A model generated the notes under the pieces. It made no database searches. It was not told the origin of the DNA and saw only the letters and a list, made by a program, of their open reading frames with translations. A stretch of 64,000 nucleotides of DNA from the NCBI RefSeq assembly GCF_030056655.1, contig NZ_JASHIE010000005.1:186001-250000 (forward strand). The letters are read 5' to 3'. A program made the translations under genes and the position numbers. The stretch's first letter is position 1. Each line of letters starts with the position of its first letter. The DNA is from Flectobacillus rivi. GTDB lineage: Bacteria > Bacteroidota > Bacteroidia > Cytophagales > Spirosomataceae. Positions 37,579-46,348 of this stretch are shown piece after piece.

Positions 37579-38889
37579 ATGACAACTAAAATTACCTCCA
37601 ATCGCACAGAAATTCTCGCTGGTGTAAGTTCCTTTTTGGCTACTATGTACATCATCGTCGTCAACCCTTCTATCTTGAGTCAGGCGGGTATGCCCTTCAA
37701 TGCTGTATTGACGGCGACGGTTATTTTGAGCTTTTTTTGTAGTCTAATGATGGGGCTTTATGCCAAAAATCCCATTGTGGTAGCGCCCGGTATGGGCATG
37801 AACGCCTTTTTTACTTTTACAGCTGTTAAAGGCATGGGTATTAGCTATCAGGTAGCATTAGGCGCTGTGTTTTGGGCAGGTGTTTTATTTGTCATTCTTT
37901 CAGCATTCAATGTTAGAACTTATATCGTAAAAGCGATTCCTACACAGCTTAGGTTTGCTATTTCGGCTGGAATCGGCCTTTTTATTAGCTTAATAGGTTT
38001 TGAAAACGCCAAATTTATTGTAGATAACCCAGCGACATTGGTTGGTATTGCTTCGTTTAAAGACCCAATCGTTATCACTTTTCTGATAGGTTTATTTGTA
38101 ACGGCAATTTTAATCGTTCGCCAAACTACAGGGGGAATTATTATAGGAATTGTATTGACAACCCTCTTGGCCATTCCGATTGGGCGCTGGTGGGGCGATG
38201 CTTCGGCTGTCAACTTTGGAAACGCCCAACTAGTTACTTGGCAAGGTATTTTTTCCTCTCCTGATTTTAGCTTATTGTTTCAATTAGACTTGGTAAACTC
38301 GCTGAAAGTTTCACTATTCCCAGTGATTTTTGCTTTTGTTTTTACAGATATGTTCGACAGTATTTCAACCTTCGTTGGAATAGCCGAAGCTGCAGATTTA
38401 TATGACGAAAATGGCGAGCCGCAAAACGTCAAAAAATCACTCATGACTGATGCTGTAGCCACACTTTTAGGGGGGATTTTAGGCACAAGTCCAGGTACTG
38501 CCTATATTGAATCGGCAGTTGGAATTGAGCAAGGAGGTCGAAGAGGGCTCACTGCCATTACGGCAGGTCTTTTATTCTTGCCATTTATGTTTTTGTCTCC
38601 TTTGTTGAGTATTGTCCCTGCTATTGCTACAGCTCCTGCTTTGATTATTGTAGGCGTTTTTATGATGAAACCTATTGCCAAAATCAATTGGTCTGAACTT
38701 GACGATGCCGTTCCTGCTTTTTTAGCCCTTGTGCTAATTCCATTTTCTTATTCGATTACGCAAGGTATTATTTGGGGGTTTCTGAGCTGGACTATTATCA
38801 AAGTAGCCGTTGGAAAATCAAAAGAAGTATCTCTTGCGTTGTGGATTATTGACGCTTTCGCACTGGTGGCTCTTTTCTGGGGACATTAG
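37579..38889 (+). CDS. NCS2 purine permease (AzgA/PbuG-like)
   Basis: 436 residues and about 12-13 membrane helices. The AzgA-type signatures are present: TEILAGVSSFLATMYIIVVNP at the start, VVAPGMGMNAFFTFT, and the segment DMFDSISTFVGIAEAADL with GTSPGTAYIESAVGIEQGGRRGLTA. It imports adenine, guanine or hypoxanthine with protons. It lies 143 bp before an exported nucleosidase that would release adenine, so the pair may work together. Confidence 0.92.
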   Translation: MTTKITSNRTEILAGVSSFLATMYIIVVNPSILSQAGMPFNAVLTATVILSFFCSLMMGLYAKNPIVVAPGMGMNAFFTFTAVKGMGISYQVALGAVFWAGVLFVILSAFNVRTYIVKAIPTQLRFAISAGIGLFISLIGFENAKFIVDNPATLVGIASFKDPIVITFLIGLFVTAILIVRQTTGGIIIGIVLTTLLAIPIGRWWGDASAVNFGNAQLVTWQGIFSSPDFSLLFQLDLVNSLKVSLFPVIFAFVFTDMFDSISTFVGIAEAADLYDENGEPQNVKKSLMTDAVATLLGGILGTSPGTAYIESAVGIEQGGRRGLTAITAGLLFLPFMFLSPLLSIVPAIATAPALIIVGVFMMKPIAKINWSELDDAVPAFLALVLIPFSYSITQGIIWGFLSWTIIKVAVGKSKEVSLALWIIDAFALVALFWGH

Positions 38890-39032
38890 ATAAACGTATC
38901 TATCGGCTTTCAGTGCTATTTATTAATTTTTACGATTTCAAATTAGACTATTCATTAATTCAAATGCTGAGTAATGTTTTAGTTATCAGCTTTGTATTGC
39001 TGAATGTTACATTACTATCTATCTCAACAAAC

Positions 39033-39884
39033 ATGTTCAATTTTAGCTTAAAGTCATCTTTTCGTGCATCTATTCGCACGATTTTCATCAATACACTCAT
39101 ATTGCTTTGCCTCTTTGGTCCAAAGGTTTTTTCTCAAAAAACTAAAACGATTACAGCAATCGTAGGGGCATTCAATGCGGAAATCCAGTTATTGGAGGAT
39201 TCTCTCAAAAACAAAGAAGAACATCGAGTAAAAGGAGTTCGTTTTTTGACAGGAGAACTCTCAGGCAAATCGGTAGTAATCGCACTGACTGGCGTAGGCA
39301 AAGTCAATGCCGCTATGACTACCACTTTGTTGTTGATGAATTGGCAACCCGAAAGACTGATCTTCACAGGTATTGCAGGGGGAATTGCCAATGGCATTGC
39401 CCCTGGAGATATTGTAATAGCCAAATCTTGCGTACATCATGATTTTGGTAGACTTCAAAACGAAGGTATCACATTGCGTCCCACCAGAAACCCTGCTACC
39501 TTACAGTTGAATCCGATTTATATTCCTTCAGATAGTATTTTGATAAGTATAGCTCAAAAGATAGCACCAAAATGTCCTTATCAAGCTGTTGGGAAAAATA
39601 ATAGAATGCCTCAAATTTTGACAGGAATCATAGCTACAGGAGACGTTTTTGTTAATTCTCAATCAAAAGTAGAAGAATTAAGAAAAAAACTCAAAGCTGA
39701 TGCCATAGAAATGGAAGGAGCTGCTGTAGCGCAGGTGTGCTACCAAATGCAATTACCATGTTTGGTACTTAGAAGTATTAGCGACAATGCCAATGGCGAT
39801 GCTCATCAAGATATGCCCAATTTTGAAAAAATTGCTGCTTACAATTCTGCTAGTTTGGTCTTAGGTTTATTGAAAGTGCTATAA
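39033..39884 (+). CDS. Exported 5'-methylthioadenosine/S-adenosylhomocysteine nucleosidase-like protein
   Basis: 283 residues from the ATG at 39033, which gives a signal peptide (NTLILLCLFGPKVFSQ); the frame is open to 38913. The MTAN/PNP_UDP domain is complete: Glu in VGAFNAEI (general acid region), ALTGVGKVNAA, FTGIAGGI, the ribose-binding AIEMEGAA and the catalytic Asp of RSISDNA. It cleaves MTA/SAH-like nucleosides to adenine and the thio-sugar. Export is unusual, since the well-known MTANs are cytoplasmic. The neighbouring NCS2 permease could take up the released base. Confidence 0.87.
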   Translation: MFNFSLKSSFRASIRTIFINTLILLCLFGPKVFSQKTKTITAIVGAFNAEIQLLEDSLKNKEEHRVKGVRFLTGELSGKSVVIALTGVGKVNAAMTTTLLLMNWQPERLIFTGIAGGIANGIAPGDIVIAKSCVHHDFGRLQNEGITLRPTRNPATLQLNPIYIPSDSILISIAQKIAPKCPYQAVGKNNRMPQILTGIIATGDVFVNSQSKVEELRKKLKADAIEMEGAAVAQVCYQMQLPCLVLRSISDNANGDAHQDMPNFEKIAAYNSASLVLGLLKVL

Positions 39885-39888
39885 AACA

Positions 39889-39923
39889 AAAAAAGCTCAT
39901 AGTAATAACTATTGAGCTTTTCT
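39889..39923. terminator. Terminator after the nucleosidase gene
   Basis: AAAAAGCTCA and TTGAGCTTTT pair around TAGTAATAACTA-like loop DNA, with A and T runs on both sides. Confidence 0.75.
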
Positions 39924-39987
39924 AAATACCTAACCACTAATAATCTTTAAACATGCCTTGGGGGCTTGTTAATATGTCGAATGTGTA

Positions 39988-40776
39988 CTAGACACTAAAC
40001 TTCTTTTGTACAATAGACTGTAATGTCGTTGTCGAAGCAAACTTTACCACTTCTCCAAGCACTATAACGGCAGGATTAGATAGCTTATTGTGCTCAACGA
40101 CGAATTTAATATTTTTAGCAGTGCCAATTCCAACTTTTTGATGAACGGTTGTTCCTTGCTGTACAACGGCAATAGGCAAATCTGCTTTACCTTGTTGAAT
40201 ACATAGCTCTGCGATTTGTTCTATTTTGCTCATTCCCATCAAAACAACAATAGTTGCTGATGATTGTAAAGCTAGTGCCAAATCTTTGGATAAAGAACCA
40301 TCTGATTTAGTACCAGTAATTACCCAAAAACTTTCGCTAACTCCTCTCGTTGTCAACGGAATACCAGCATAGCCAGCAGCAGCTACCGACGAAGATATAC
40401 CAGGGATATAGGCTGTTTCTAAACCAAATTGCTGAGCGTACTCGATTTCTTCCATACCACGACCAAAAATAAATGGATCGCCACCCTTCAATCTCACCAC
40501 ATGACCATACATATAGGCTTTTTCGACTATCAAAAAATTAATAGCATCTTGAGAATGGCTTTCTCCTGGGCGTTTGCCTACGTAAATTTTTTCGGCTTCG
40601 GGTTTACAATAATCCAACAATTCAGGAGCAATTAGGGCATCATAAAGCACCACATCTGCCGAAGCTAATGCTTTAGTGGCCTTTACGGTAATTAAATCTG
40701 GGTCACCGGGTCCAGCACCGACTACTGTCAGGCGTGGTTTAGGTTCCATTGTATGAAAAGCTTCTAAATTGTTCAT
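39988..40776 (-). CDS. cobA: Uroporphyrinogen-III C-methyltransferase (SUMT)
   Basis: The tetrapyrrole methylase fold is complete: VGAGPGDPDLITVKA, VLYDALI, YVGKRPG, VVRLKGGDPFIFGRG, YIPGISSSVAAAGYAGIPLTTRG and VVLMGMSK. It makes precorrin-2, the precursor of siroheme. The open frame extends to 40833; I use the ATG at 40776, and the ATG at 40749 (MEPKPRL) is equally possible. It lies downstream of, and on the same strand as, the siroheme-dependent reductase at 40982-43084, which needs this cofactor. Confidence 0.93.
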   Translation of the reverse strand: MNNLEAFHTMEPKPRLTVVGAGPGDPDLITVKATKALASADVVLYDALIAPELLDYCKPEAEKIYVGKRPGESHSQDAINFLIVEKAYMYGHVVRLKGGDPFIFGRGMEEIEYAQQFGLETAYIPGISSSVAAAGYAGIPLTTRGVSESFWVITGTKSDGSLSKDLALALQSSATIVVLMGMSKIEQIAELCIQQGKADLPIAVVQQGTTVHQKVGIGTAKNIKFVVEHNKLSNPAVIVLGEVVKFASTTTLQSIVQKKFSV

Positions 40777-40887
40777 AACTAAAAAGTAGTTGGTCATTGA
40801 GTAATGGTAAGCGAATCTGACTAACCAAGTCAATTTTTACAAGAATACTATAAAAGTCGCTCACTAATAAATCACTCAATAAAATGA

Positions 40888-40936
40888 AAAGAGGTGTACC
40901 CAATTGGACAAGCCTTTTGAATTACACCCCTTCAAA
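40888..40936 (-). terminator. Probable terminator of the siroheme reductase gene
   Basis: On the minus strand GGGGTGTA pairs with TACACCTC, followed by TTTTC, 46 bp past the stop. Confidence 0.55.
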
Positions 40937-40981
40937 TGTTGTATGCGACTATACTAAATAATCAAACAAAACTCGGAACGC

Positions 40982-43084
40982 TTACGCCTCTACTGTTTGC
41001 TCACGATATGCTTTGGCCAATGCTAAGAAAGCTTTTGCTTCGGCGATATATGAAGTAGCGAAGTCAACGCTAGGCTCATTTTGGTTGATTTGAAGTACTA
41101 ATTCTTTGAAAGAGCTTTGAGCAATTGTGATTTCGCCTTTTGCAACAAAATGTTCATCAAATTTCTCGATAACAGCATTTTGAGTAGAAACGTTAACACT
41201 CTTATCCAAAAGCAAGGCTTTAGCTGCACTTACAAAAACACTGTAAGCATGATAAATTGAATCAGCTACGCGGTTTTCGTTAAAGGCATTCAAAGTCCAC
41301 TCTAATTTTTCTTCTGACTCGAACAACAAAGTTGCAACTAAGTCAATCATTACACCAGCACATTCACCTACACCAATTTCTGTAGCAAATTGCTCTGAAG
41401 CGCCCCAGTCAATGAAATCATCATCTTTCAAAGTAGTAAGATCAGCTACAGGCTTCAATAAGCTATAGAAATATTTTTCGCCCTGACGGTCATAATAATC
41501 ATTGAAGTATTCACCTTCTGTAGCGTTTTCTTCATAATTATTCAACAATACTCTCAATACTTCAGGTCCACGTTTTGAAGGTACTTTTATTACTTTATCT
41601 GCTACACGACCCACACCATTACCAACTGTTCCACCGCCCAATAGTACTTGAAGCGCAGGTAATACACGTTTATCAGCAGACTTCAAAGACGAACCGTGGA
41701 AACCGATATTTGCCATACCATGCTGACCACAAGAGTTCATACAACCTGAAATTTTGATTTTAATATCGTTATTATAAATCAAATCAGGGAAGTCTTCAGA
41801 AATAACGGCTTCTAATTTGGAAGTAATATTCGTACTATCCGAAATCGCCAAGTTACAAGTATCTGTACCCGGACAAGCTGTGATATTGGCAATTGAATTT
41901 GCACCAGGAGATGCCAAATCATGTGCTTTTAACACCTCGTAGATATATGGAATATTGGCTTCAGGCACGAAACGCAACATCAAACCTTGGTTGATACTCA
42001 CACGTACATCATTTGCCACATATCCATCCAACTGTTCAATTAAAGAACGAGACGTGTTAGAAGAAATATTACCATTTAAGATACGTACATATACGCCAAA
42101 ATATCCTTCCTGCTTTTGAGCAAAAACGTTAGATTGCAACCAAGTTTTATACTCTTCAGTCTCAGGGGCAATTGTTGATGCTGTTTGAGTAGGCAAATAT
42201 CCTTCGATTTCCGTTTCGCTGAACCCAGTAGTTGGAATCTCAAATGTTTTGTTTTTGATGGCAATTGTTTCTGCATTTACCAATTCTACAAACTTATCGA
42301 AACCGATTTTTTGAATCAAAAACTTCAAACGAGCTTTGTGACGAGAATTACGCTCGCCATGACGGTCGAACACTCGCAAAGCTGCCTCCATATATGGAAT
42401 TACTTGATTTTCTTCCAAAAACTCAAATGCTGTGTAAGCCAACATAGGTTGAGCGCCCAAACCTCCACCAACAACTACTTTAAAGCCACGTTTGCCATCC
42501 AATACTTTTGGAATCAAACCAAAATCGTGTATATAAGTCAATGCTGTATCGGCATCAGAGTTAGAAATGGCAATTTTGATTTTACGACCCATTTCTTGAC
42601 AAATAGGGTTTCTCAAGAAATAACGGAAAATAGCATCAGCATAGGGAGTTACGTCAAAAGGCTCTTGAGTATCGATACCCGAAGTGATAGAAGCCGTAAC
42701 GTTACGAACAGTGTTACCACAAGCCTCACGAAGTGTAATATCATCTTGTTCCAATTGTGCCCACAATTCAGGAGTGCGGTCCAAAGAAACAAAGTGAATT
42801 TGAACATCTTGGCGCGTAGTCAAGTGTAAATTTCCTATCGAATACTCATCCGAAATATCAGCGATACGTTTCCACTGCTTAAAGGTCATTTTACCATAAG
42901 GCAATTTGATACGTACCATTTGTACCCCTTGCTGACGTTGTCCATACACACCACGCGCTAAACGTAAACTACGGAATTTTTCTTCGTGGATTTTACCATC
43001 TCTAAATAATTCAATTTTACGAGCTAAATCTAATATGTCTTTTTCAACAAGTGGATTTTCGAGTTCAGTTCTGAAACTTTGCAT
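40982..43084 (-). CDS. Siroheme-dependent sulfite/nitrite reductase
   Basis: 700 residues from the ATG at 43084 (MQSFRTELENP, the usual family start; the frame is open to 43111). Two nitrite/sulfite reductase ferredoxin-like and Fe-S domain repeats are visible. The second carries the 4Fe-4S-siroheme ligands ACPGTDTCNLAISDS and KISGCMNSCGQHG. About 120 extra C-terminal helical residues follow. It performs six-electron reduction of sulfite or nitrite in assimilation. The SUMT gene just downstream supports siroheme use. Sulfite versus nitrite cannot be settled from sequence alone; sulfite is my preference. Confidence 0.9.
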   Translation of the reverse strand: MQSFRTELENPLVEKDILDLARKIELFRDGKIHEEKFRSLRLARGVYGQRQQGVQMVRIKLPYGKMTFKQWKRIADISDEYSIGNLHLTTRQDVQIHFVSLDRTPELWAQLEQDDITLREACGNTVRNVTASITSGIDTQEPFDVTPYADAIFRYFLRNPICQEMGRKIKIAISNSDADTALTYIHDFGLIPKVLDGKRGFKVVVGGGLGAQPMLAYTAFEFLEENQVIPYMEAALRVFDRHGERNSRHKARLKFLIQKIGFDKFVELVNAETIAIKNKTFEIPTTGFSETEIEGYLPTQTASTIAPETEEYKTWLQSNVFAQKQEGYFGVYVRILNGNISSNTSRSLIEQLDGYVANDVRVSINQGLMLRFVPEANIPYIYEVLKAHDLASPGANSIANITACPGTDTCNLAISDSTNITSKLEAVISEDFPDLIYNNDIKIKISGCMNSCGQHGMANIGFHGSSLKSADKRVLPALQVLLGGGTVGNGVGRVADKVIKVPSKRGPEVLRVLLNNYEENATEGEYFNDYYDRQGEKYFYSLLKPVADLTTLKDDDFIDWGASEQFATEIGVGECAGVMIDLVATLLFESEEKLEWTLNAFNENRVADSIYHAYSVFVSAAKALLLDKSVNVSTQNAVIEKFDEHFVAKGEITIAQSSFKELVLQINQNEPSVDFATSYIAEAKAFLALAKAYREQTVEA

Positions 43085-43419
43085 TGCTTTTCTGTTTAAA
43101 AAATCAAACAAAACACCCTAAGCTGGTCAAAGTAGCACAAGGTTCTTGTGTAATGAGTAATCCACCTACATTATTTACTCTATAAAATAAGTAGATTTTT
43201 ATGCAAAACTAAGGAAGAAATTCTATCTATCAAGGCTTTTTCTAAAAAAAGTTTGATATATATTTTAAACATTCAAAAAATCCAAGTAAGTTTGCCCAGA
43301 TGGTCTAGTGGCTGAGTAATAATCAATTATATTCATTCGTCCTACAAGTAGTTATTAAAAGTCGAACATTACAACAATTGTTTAGTCAATCAAATCGACC
43401 AATTAATCCCATTATACCC
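43085..43419. other. Divergent intergenic region with a tRNA-like fragment
   Basis: 335 bp. At 43296-43319 the DNA reads GCCCAGATGGTCTAGTGGCT, like the first third (acceptor strand and D-arm) of a tRNA gene. No anticodon arm or T-arm follows, so it is at most a truncated remnant. The rest is AT-rich promoter DNA. Confidence 0.35.
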
Positions 43420-43833
43420 ATGAAGAGAAATCTATCTTTATTTGTTGCTTTATTAGCATTATTATTGTCAAGTTGTACAGATAGCAAGAAAATTGCTGAG
43501 TATCAAGACCAAGTAAGAAGACTTGAAAGTCAAATTTTGAAAGAGCGTCAAGAAAACGCTGAGTTAAGTAGCTTCCGTTTTAGCCTTGAAAGTCAGTTCA
43601 AGAAAAAGAATGAAGACTACATGAAATGTCAAGAAGATAGTAAGGATACCTTCGAAACCCTTACTATTAAATATAATCGTTTGTTAGACGACTATAATAA
43701 GATTCAAGCTTCTTACAAGTCATTGAACGAAACTTACGAATTAAATAAAGAAAATTCATCTAAAGTGATTGCCGAGTTAGAAGAGCGTGTTCGCAATAGC
43801 AAAACAGGCAAAGTGAAAAGACGTCGTAGATAA
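43420..43833 (+). CDS. Coiled-coil lipoprotein
   Basis: 137 residues from the ATG at 43420 (MKRNLSLFVALLALLLSSC). The signal peptide ends in a lipobox (LLSSC), so it is a lipoprotein. Residues about 25-125 are almost wholly helical with heptads (YQDQVRRLESQILKERQEN, YNRLLDDYNKIQASYKSL), predicting a long coiled coil. The C-terminus is basic (GKVKRRRR). It could be a structural or spacer protein of the envelope. No family is named. Confidence 0.82.
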   Translation: MKRNLSLFVALLALLLSSCTDSKKIAEYQDQVRRLESQILKERQENAELSSFRFSLESQFKKKNEDYMKCQEDSKDTFETLTIKYNRLLDDYNKIQASYKSLNETYELNKENSSKVIAELEERVRNSKTGKVKRRRR

Positions 43834-43854
43834 TTTTCCTAATAGTACTTTTGA

Positions 43855-43889
43855 AGGAACTGCTTTGTAAAAGGCAGTTCTTTTTTTTA
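43855..43889 (+). terminator. Terminator of the coiled-coil lipoprotein gene
   Basis: GGAACTGC and GCAGTTC stem followed by eight T. Confidence 0.85.
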
Positions 43890-44332
43890 CTGTACAATTC
43901 TTATTCGTTGACTCTGCAATCAATTTTATTTGATTAAAACCTATCCTGCAAAAAATATTTATATAACACCTAAAGTTGTTTTTTGAAAGCAACTGCATCT
44001 ATTTACCATATAATCAATCGCACTTTTCAAGTTTGGTCTATTTATTGCATTTGTTGCTATATATTTTCTCATTTTGAGACCATTTAATCAATTCTGTGTA
44101 CATATTTCTTGCATTTGCCTGAGTTTTGAGTATTTTTGAAACCAAAGACAGTAAAAGTCCAAATCGTATTGTTATCCGTATATAAAGAAGATTAACAATA
44201 TATTTGGTGATTTCAGGAAAACACTAGGTATTTATTAGGTATAAACAGCCATTTCGAGTAGGTACATTCTCTTATAACGAAGAAAACGCTGTTAATATTT
44301 GTTAACGAAAGTTAAAATTGCTTGTAATTTTT

Positions 44333-44362
44333 TTGGAATTAATATAACAACTACTATCTTTG
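44333..44362 (+). promoter_or_regulatory. Bacteroidota-type promoter of the ECF sigma gene
   Basis: TTG (44333-44335), a 19-bp spacer and TATCTTTG (44355-44362) fit the TTG-N19-TAnnTTTG consensus exactly. The start codon is 110 bp downstream, leaving a leader of about 100 nt. Confidence 0.7.
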
Positions 44363-44472
44363 AATCAACCAATCAAGCATACTTCATTTTTTACTAGAGT
44401 AGTCACTAAAAAAACAATATAGGAGAAGCAATATGATATAAAGCTTTACGTTAACCAAATAGATTTATCAAG

Positions 44473-45075
44473 ATGGAAAGAATCCATGTTAACGACAGTG
44501 AGCTAGTATCACGCTATATTCAAAATGGTGACGAACATGCCTTCGAAACACTTGTTCGCCGATACAAATCAAAAGTTTATACAACGATTTATTTAATCGT
44601 AAAAGACACTTACGTTGCAGAAGACTTATTACAAGATACTTTTGTAAAAGCAGTGGATGTACTTCGTTCTGGAAAGTACAACGATGAAGGTAAATTTTTG
44701 CCGTGGGTGCTTAGAATTGCCCATAACATGGCTATAGACAATTTCCGTCGAGAAAAACGCTATCCCAATATCGTATTCGAAGATGGTAGTAGTGTATTCA
44801 ACACCCTTGATTTTGCAGAAGATTCTATTGAGGAAATGCAAATCAGAAATGAAACACACAATCATCTAAGAGATTTGATTAAACGTCTTCCTGATTCGCA
44901 ACGCGAAGTGCTCGTTATGCGTCATTATGAAGATATGAGTTTTCAAGAAATTGCCGACGCCACTGGCGTTAGTATCAATACGGCATTAGGGAGAATGCGT
45001 TATGCGTTGATAAATCTACGCAAAATGATGAGTAAAAATTCTCCGAGCTATGATACAAACCTTTACGCAGAATGA
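44473..45075 (+). CDS. ECF-type RNA polymerase sigma factor
   Basis: 200 residues. Region 2 covers about 20-95 (AFETLVRRYKSKVYTTIYLI, AEDLLQDTFVKAV, LPWVLRIAHNMAIDNFRR). Region 4 covers about 135-190 (LPDSQREVLVMRHYEDMSFQEIADATGVSINTALGRMRYAL). This is the single-gene ECF group common in Bacteroidota. Its 3' end overlaps the next small gene by 26 bp, implying translational coupling. Confidence 0.93.
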   Translation: MERIHVNDSELVSRYIQNGDEHAFETLVRRYKSKVYTTIYLIVKDTYVAEDLLQDTFVKAVDVLRSGKYNDEGKFLPWVLRIAHNMAIDNFRREKRYPNIVFEDGSSVFNTLDFAEDSIEEMQIRNETHNHLRDLIKRLPDSQREVLVMRHYEDMSFQEIADATGVSINTALGRMRYALINLRKMMSKNSPSYDTNLYAE

Positions 45076-45292
45076 CGTAATTCGTTACGTTTATGAGGAA
45101 ACTTCAGAAGAAGAAAACCTATTAATCCAAGATGCATTGGTACATGATACCGAAATGCTCGAATTTTATTTGGATTTAGTAGATCTTAAAATTGGTTTAG
45201 ATACAAGTTATCGTGAACCATCCTCTAGAACGGTCGACAATATACTAGCGTATTCTCGTAATTTTGACTCAAAACATCAAACCTCCGCCTAG
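45050..45292 (+). CDS. Small acidic protein coupled to the sigma factor
   Basis: 80 residues, acidic and mostly helical (EETSEEENLLIQDALVHDTEMLEFYLDLVDLKIGL). There is no membrane span and no zinc-binding anti-sigma motif. The start lies inside the sigma gene (26-bp overlap) and a terminator follows at once, so the two genes form one unit. A role as an anti-sigma or modulator is inferred from position only. Confidence 0.75.
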   Translation: MIQTFTQNDVIRYVYEETSEEENLLIQDALVHDTEMLEFYLDLVDLKIGLDTSYREPSSRTVDNILAYSRNFDSKHQTSA

Positions 45293-45320
45293 TTTTAGGC
45301 TCAGGTTTGATGTTTTTTTG
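45271..45320 (+). terminator. Terminator of the sigma/small protein operon
   Basis: AAAACATCAAACCT pairs with AGGTTTGATGTTTT around an inner GCCTAGTTTTAGGC hairpin. It begins within the last codons of the small gene. Confidence 0.88.
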
Positions 45321-45507
45321 TTTTACTCAAGTCTCAAGAGGGCTTGAGTGAATTTTTATTTTCTCTTTCTAATAGAAGTGCCCTCTCGACTTCTAGGTTT
45401 ATCTTATTGCATCTCCTCAACTAAAATCTGACCATTAATCCTTATTTTTGATTTTCAGAACTCATATCATAGGTATTCTGTATAATCTTGTTAATCCAGA
45501 TTTTATC

Positions 45508-46176
45508 ATGCTCAAAAAAGAACGCTATCGTTTACTGATAGACTACTTCCTGCACAATTTTCCAGTAGCCGAAACCGAATTGCATTATACAACTCCTTAT
45601 GAATTATTGGTGGCAGTGGTGTTATCGGCACAATGTACCGACAAAAGAGTTAATATGGTGACCCCTGCTTTATTCGAGCGTTTTCCAACACCCGAGTCTC
45701 TGGCTAGTGCATCCTTCGAAGAGGTATTCTTTTATATTCGTTCTATTTCATACCCAAACAATAAGGCTAAGCATTTGATTGGTTTAGGACAAAAGCTTGT
45801 TGATAACTTCAACTCAGAAGTACCCTCTACCATCGAAGAGCTCCAAACGCTTCCAGGCGTTGGGCGTAAGACAGCTAATGTGATTGTTTCGGTGATTTAT
45901 AATCAGCCTGCAATGGCAGTCGATACCCACGTTTTTAGGGTATCACATCGCTTAGGGTTGGTAGCTAAAACTGCTACAACGCCTTTGGCTGTAGAAAAAG
46001 AACTCATCAAACATATTCCAGAAGAATTAGTCCCTAAAGCACATCATTGGTTGATTTTACATGGACGTTATGTTTGTATTGCGCGTTCGCCCAAATGTGG
46101 AGAGTGCAAGCTAACACATCTGTGTAAATATTTCAGCAAACCTCCTCATTTACGCAAAGACAGCCCAAAACTGTAA
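45508..46176 (+). CDS. nth: Endonuclease III
   Basis: 222 residues from the ATG at 45508 (MLKKERYRLLIDYFL); the frame is open to 45448. The HhH-GPD DNA glycosylase/AP lyase has LSAQCTDKRVN, the helix-hairpin-helix with catalytic Lys (LPGVGRKTANVIVS), the catalytic Asp (VDTHVFRVSHRLGL) and the 4Fe-4S loop C-x6-C-x2-C-x5-C (CIARSPKCGECKLTHLC). It removes oxidised pyrimidines in base excision repair. Confidence 0.96.
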   Translation: MLKKERYRLLIDYFLHNFPVAETELHYTTPYELLVAVVLSAQCTDKRVNMVTPALFERFPTPESLASASFEEVFFYIRSISYPNNKAKHLIGLGQKLVDNFNSEVPSTIEELQTLPGVGRKTANVIVSVIYNQPAMAVDTHVFRVSHRLGLVAKTATTPLAVEKELIKHIPEELVPKAHHWLILHGRYVCIARSPKCGECKLTHLCKYFSKPPHLRKDSPKL

Positions 46177-46189
46177 AGGATGAGTTGTG

Positions 46190-46310
46190 AATTGATTTTC
46201 AACAATTTCAGATTTGGGATTTCTGATTTCGGAAGTAAAGTGAAATACCTTTATTTTTTACAAAAATTAGAAGATTATACTTCCGAAATCCAACATCCGA
46301 TATCCGAAAT
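46190..46310. repeat. Imperfect palindrome of GATTTCGGAAGTA type
   Basis: TTTCTGATTTCGGAAGTA (about 46218-46235) faces TACTTCCGAAATCC (about 46276-46289), then CATCCGATATCCGAAAT. A related single unit lies at 22275-22291. It sits between nth and pnuC. Confidence 0.6.
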
Positions 46311-46348
46311 AAACAGTTTTATAAACCCAAATCCACAATCGATACCTT

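Larger units (their letters stand above)
43834..44472. other. Long intergenic region upstream of the sigma factor gene
   Basis: 639 bp. It starts with a terminator (43855-43889: GAACTGC, loop, GCAGTTC, eight T) and ends with a strong promoter match (44333-44362). Between them the DNA is AT-rich with no recognisable gene; a long leader or a small RNA cannot be excluded. Confidence 0.5.

Noticed and set aside
42185..42829. Rightward open frame of 214 codons
   Set aside because: It is antisense to the well-supported siroheme reductase gene and has no recognisable content.
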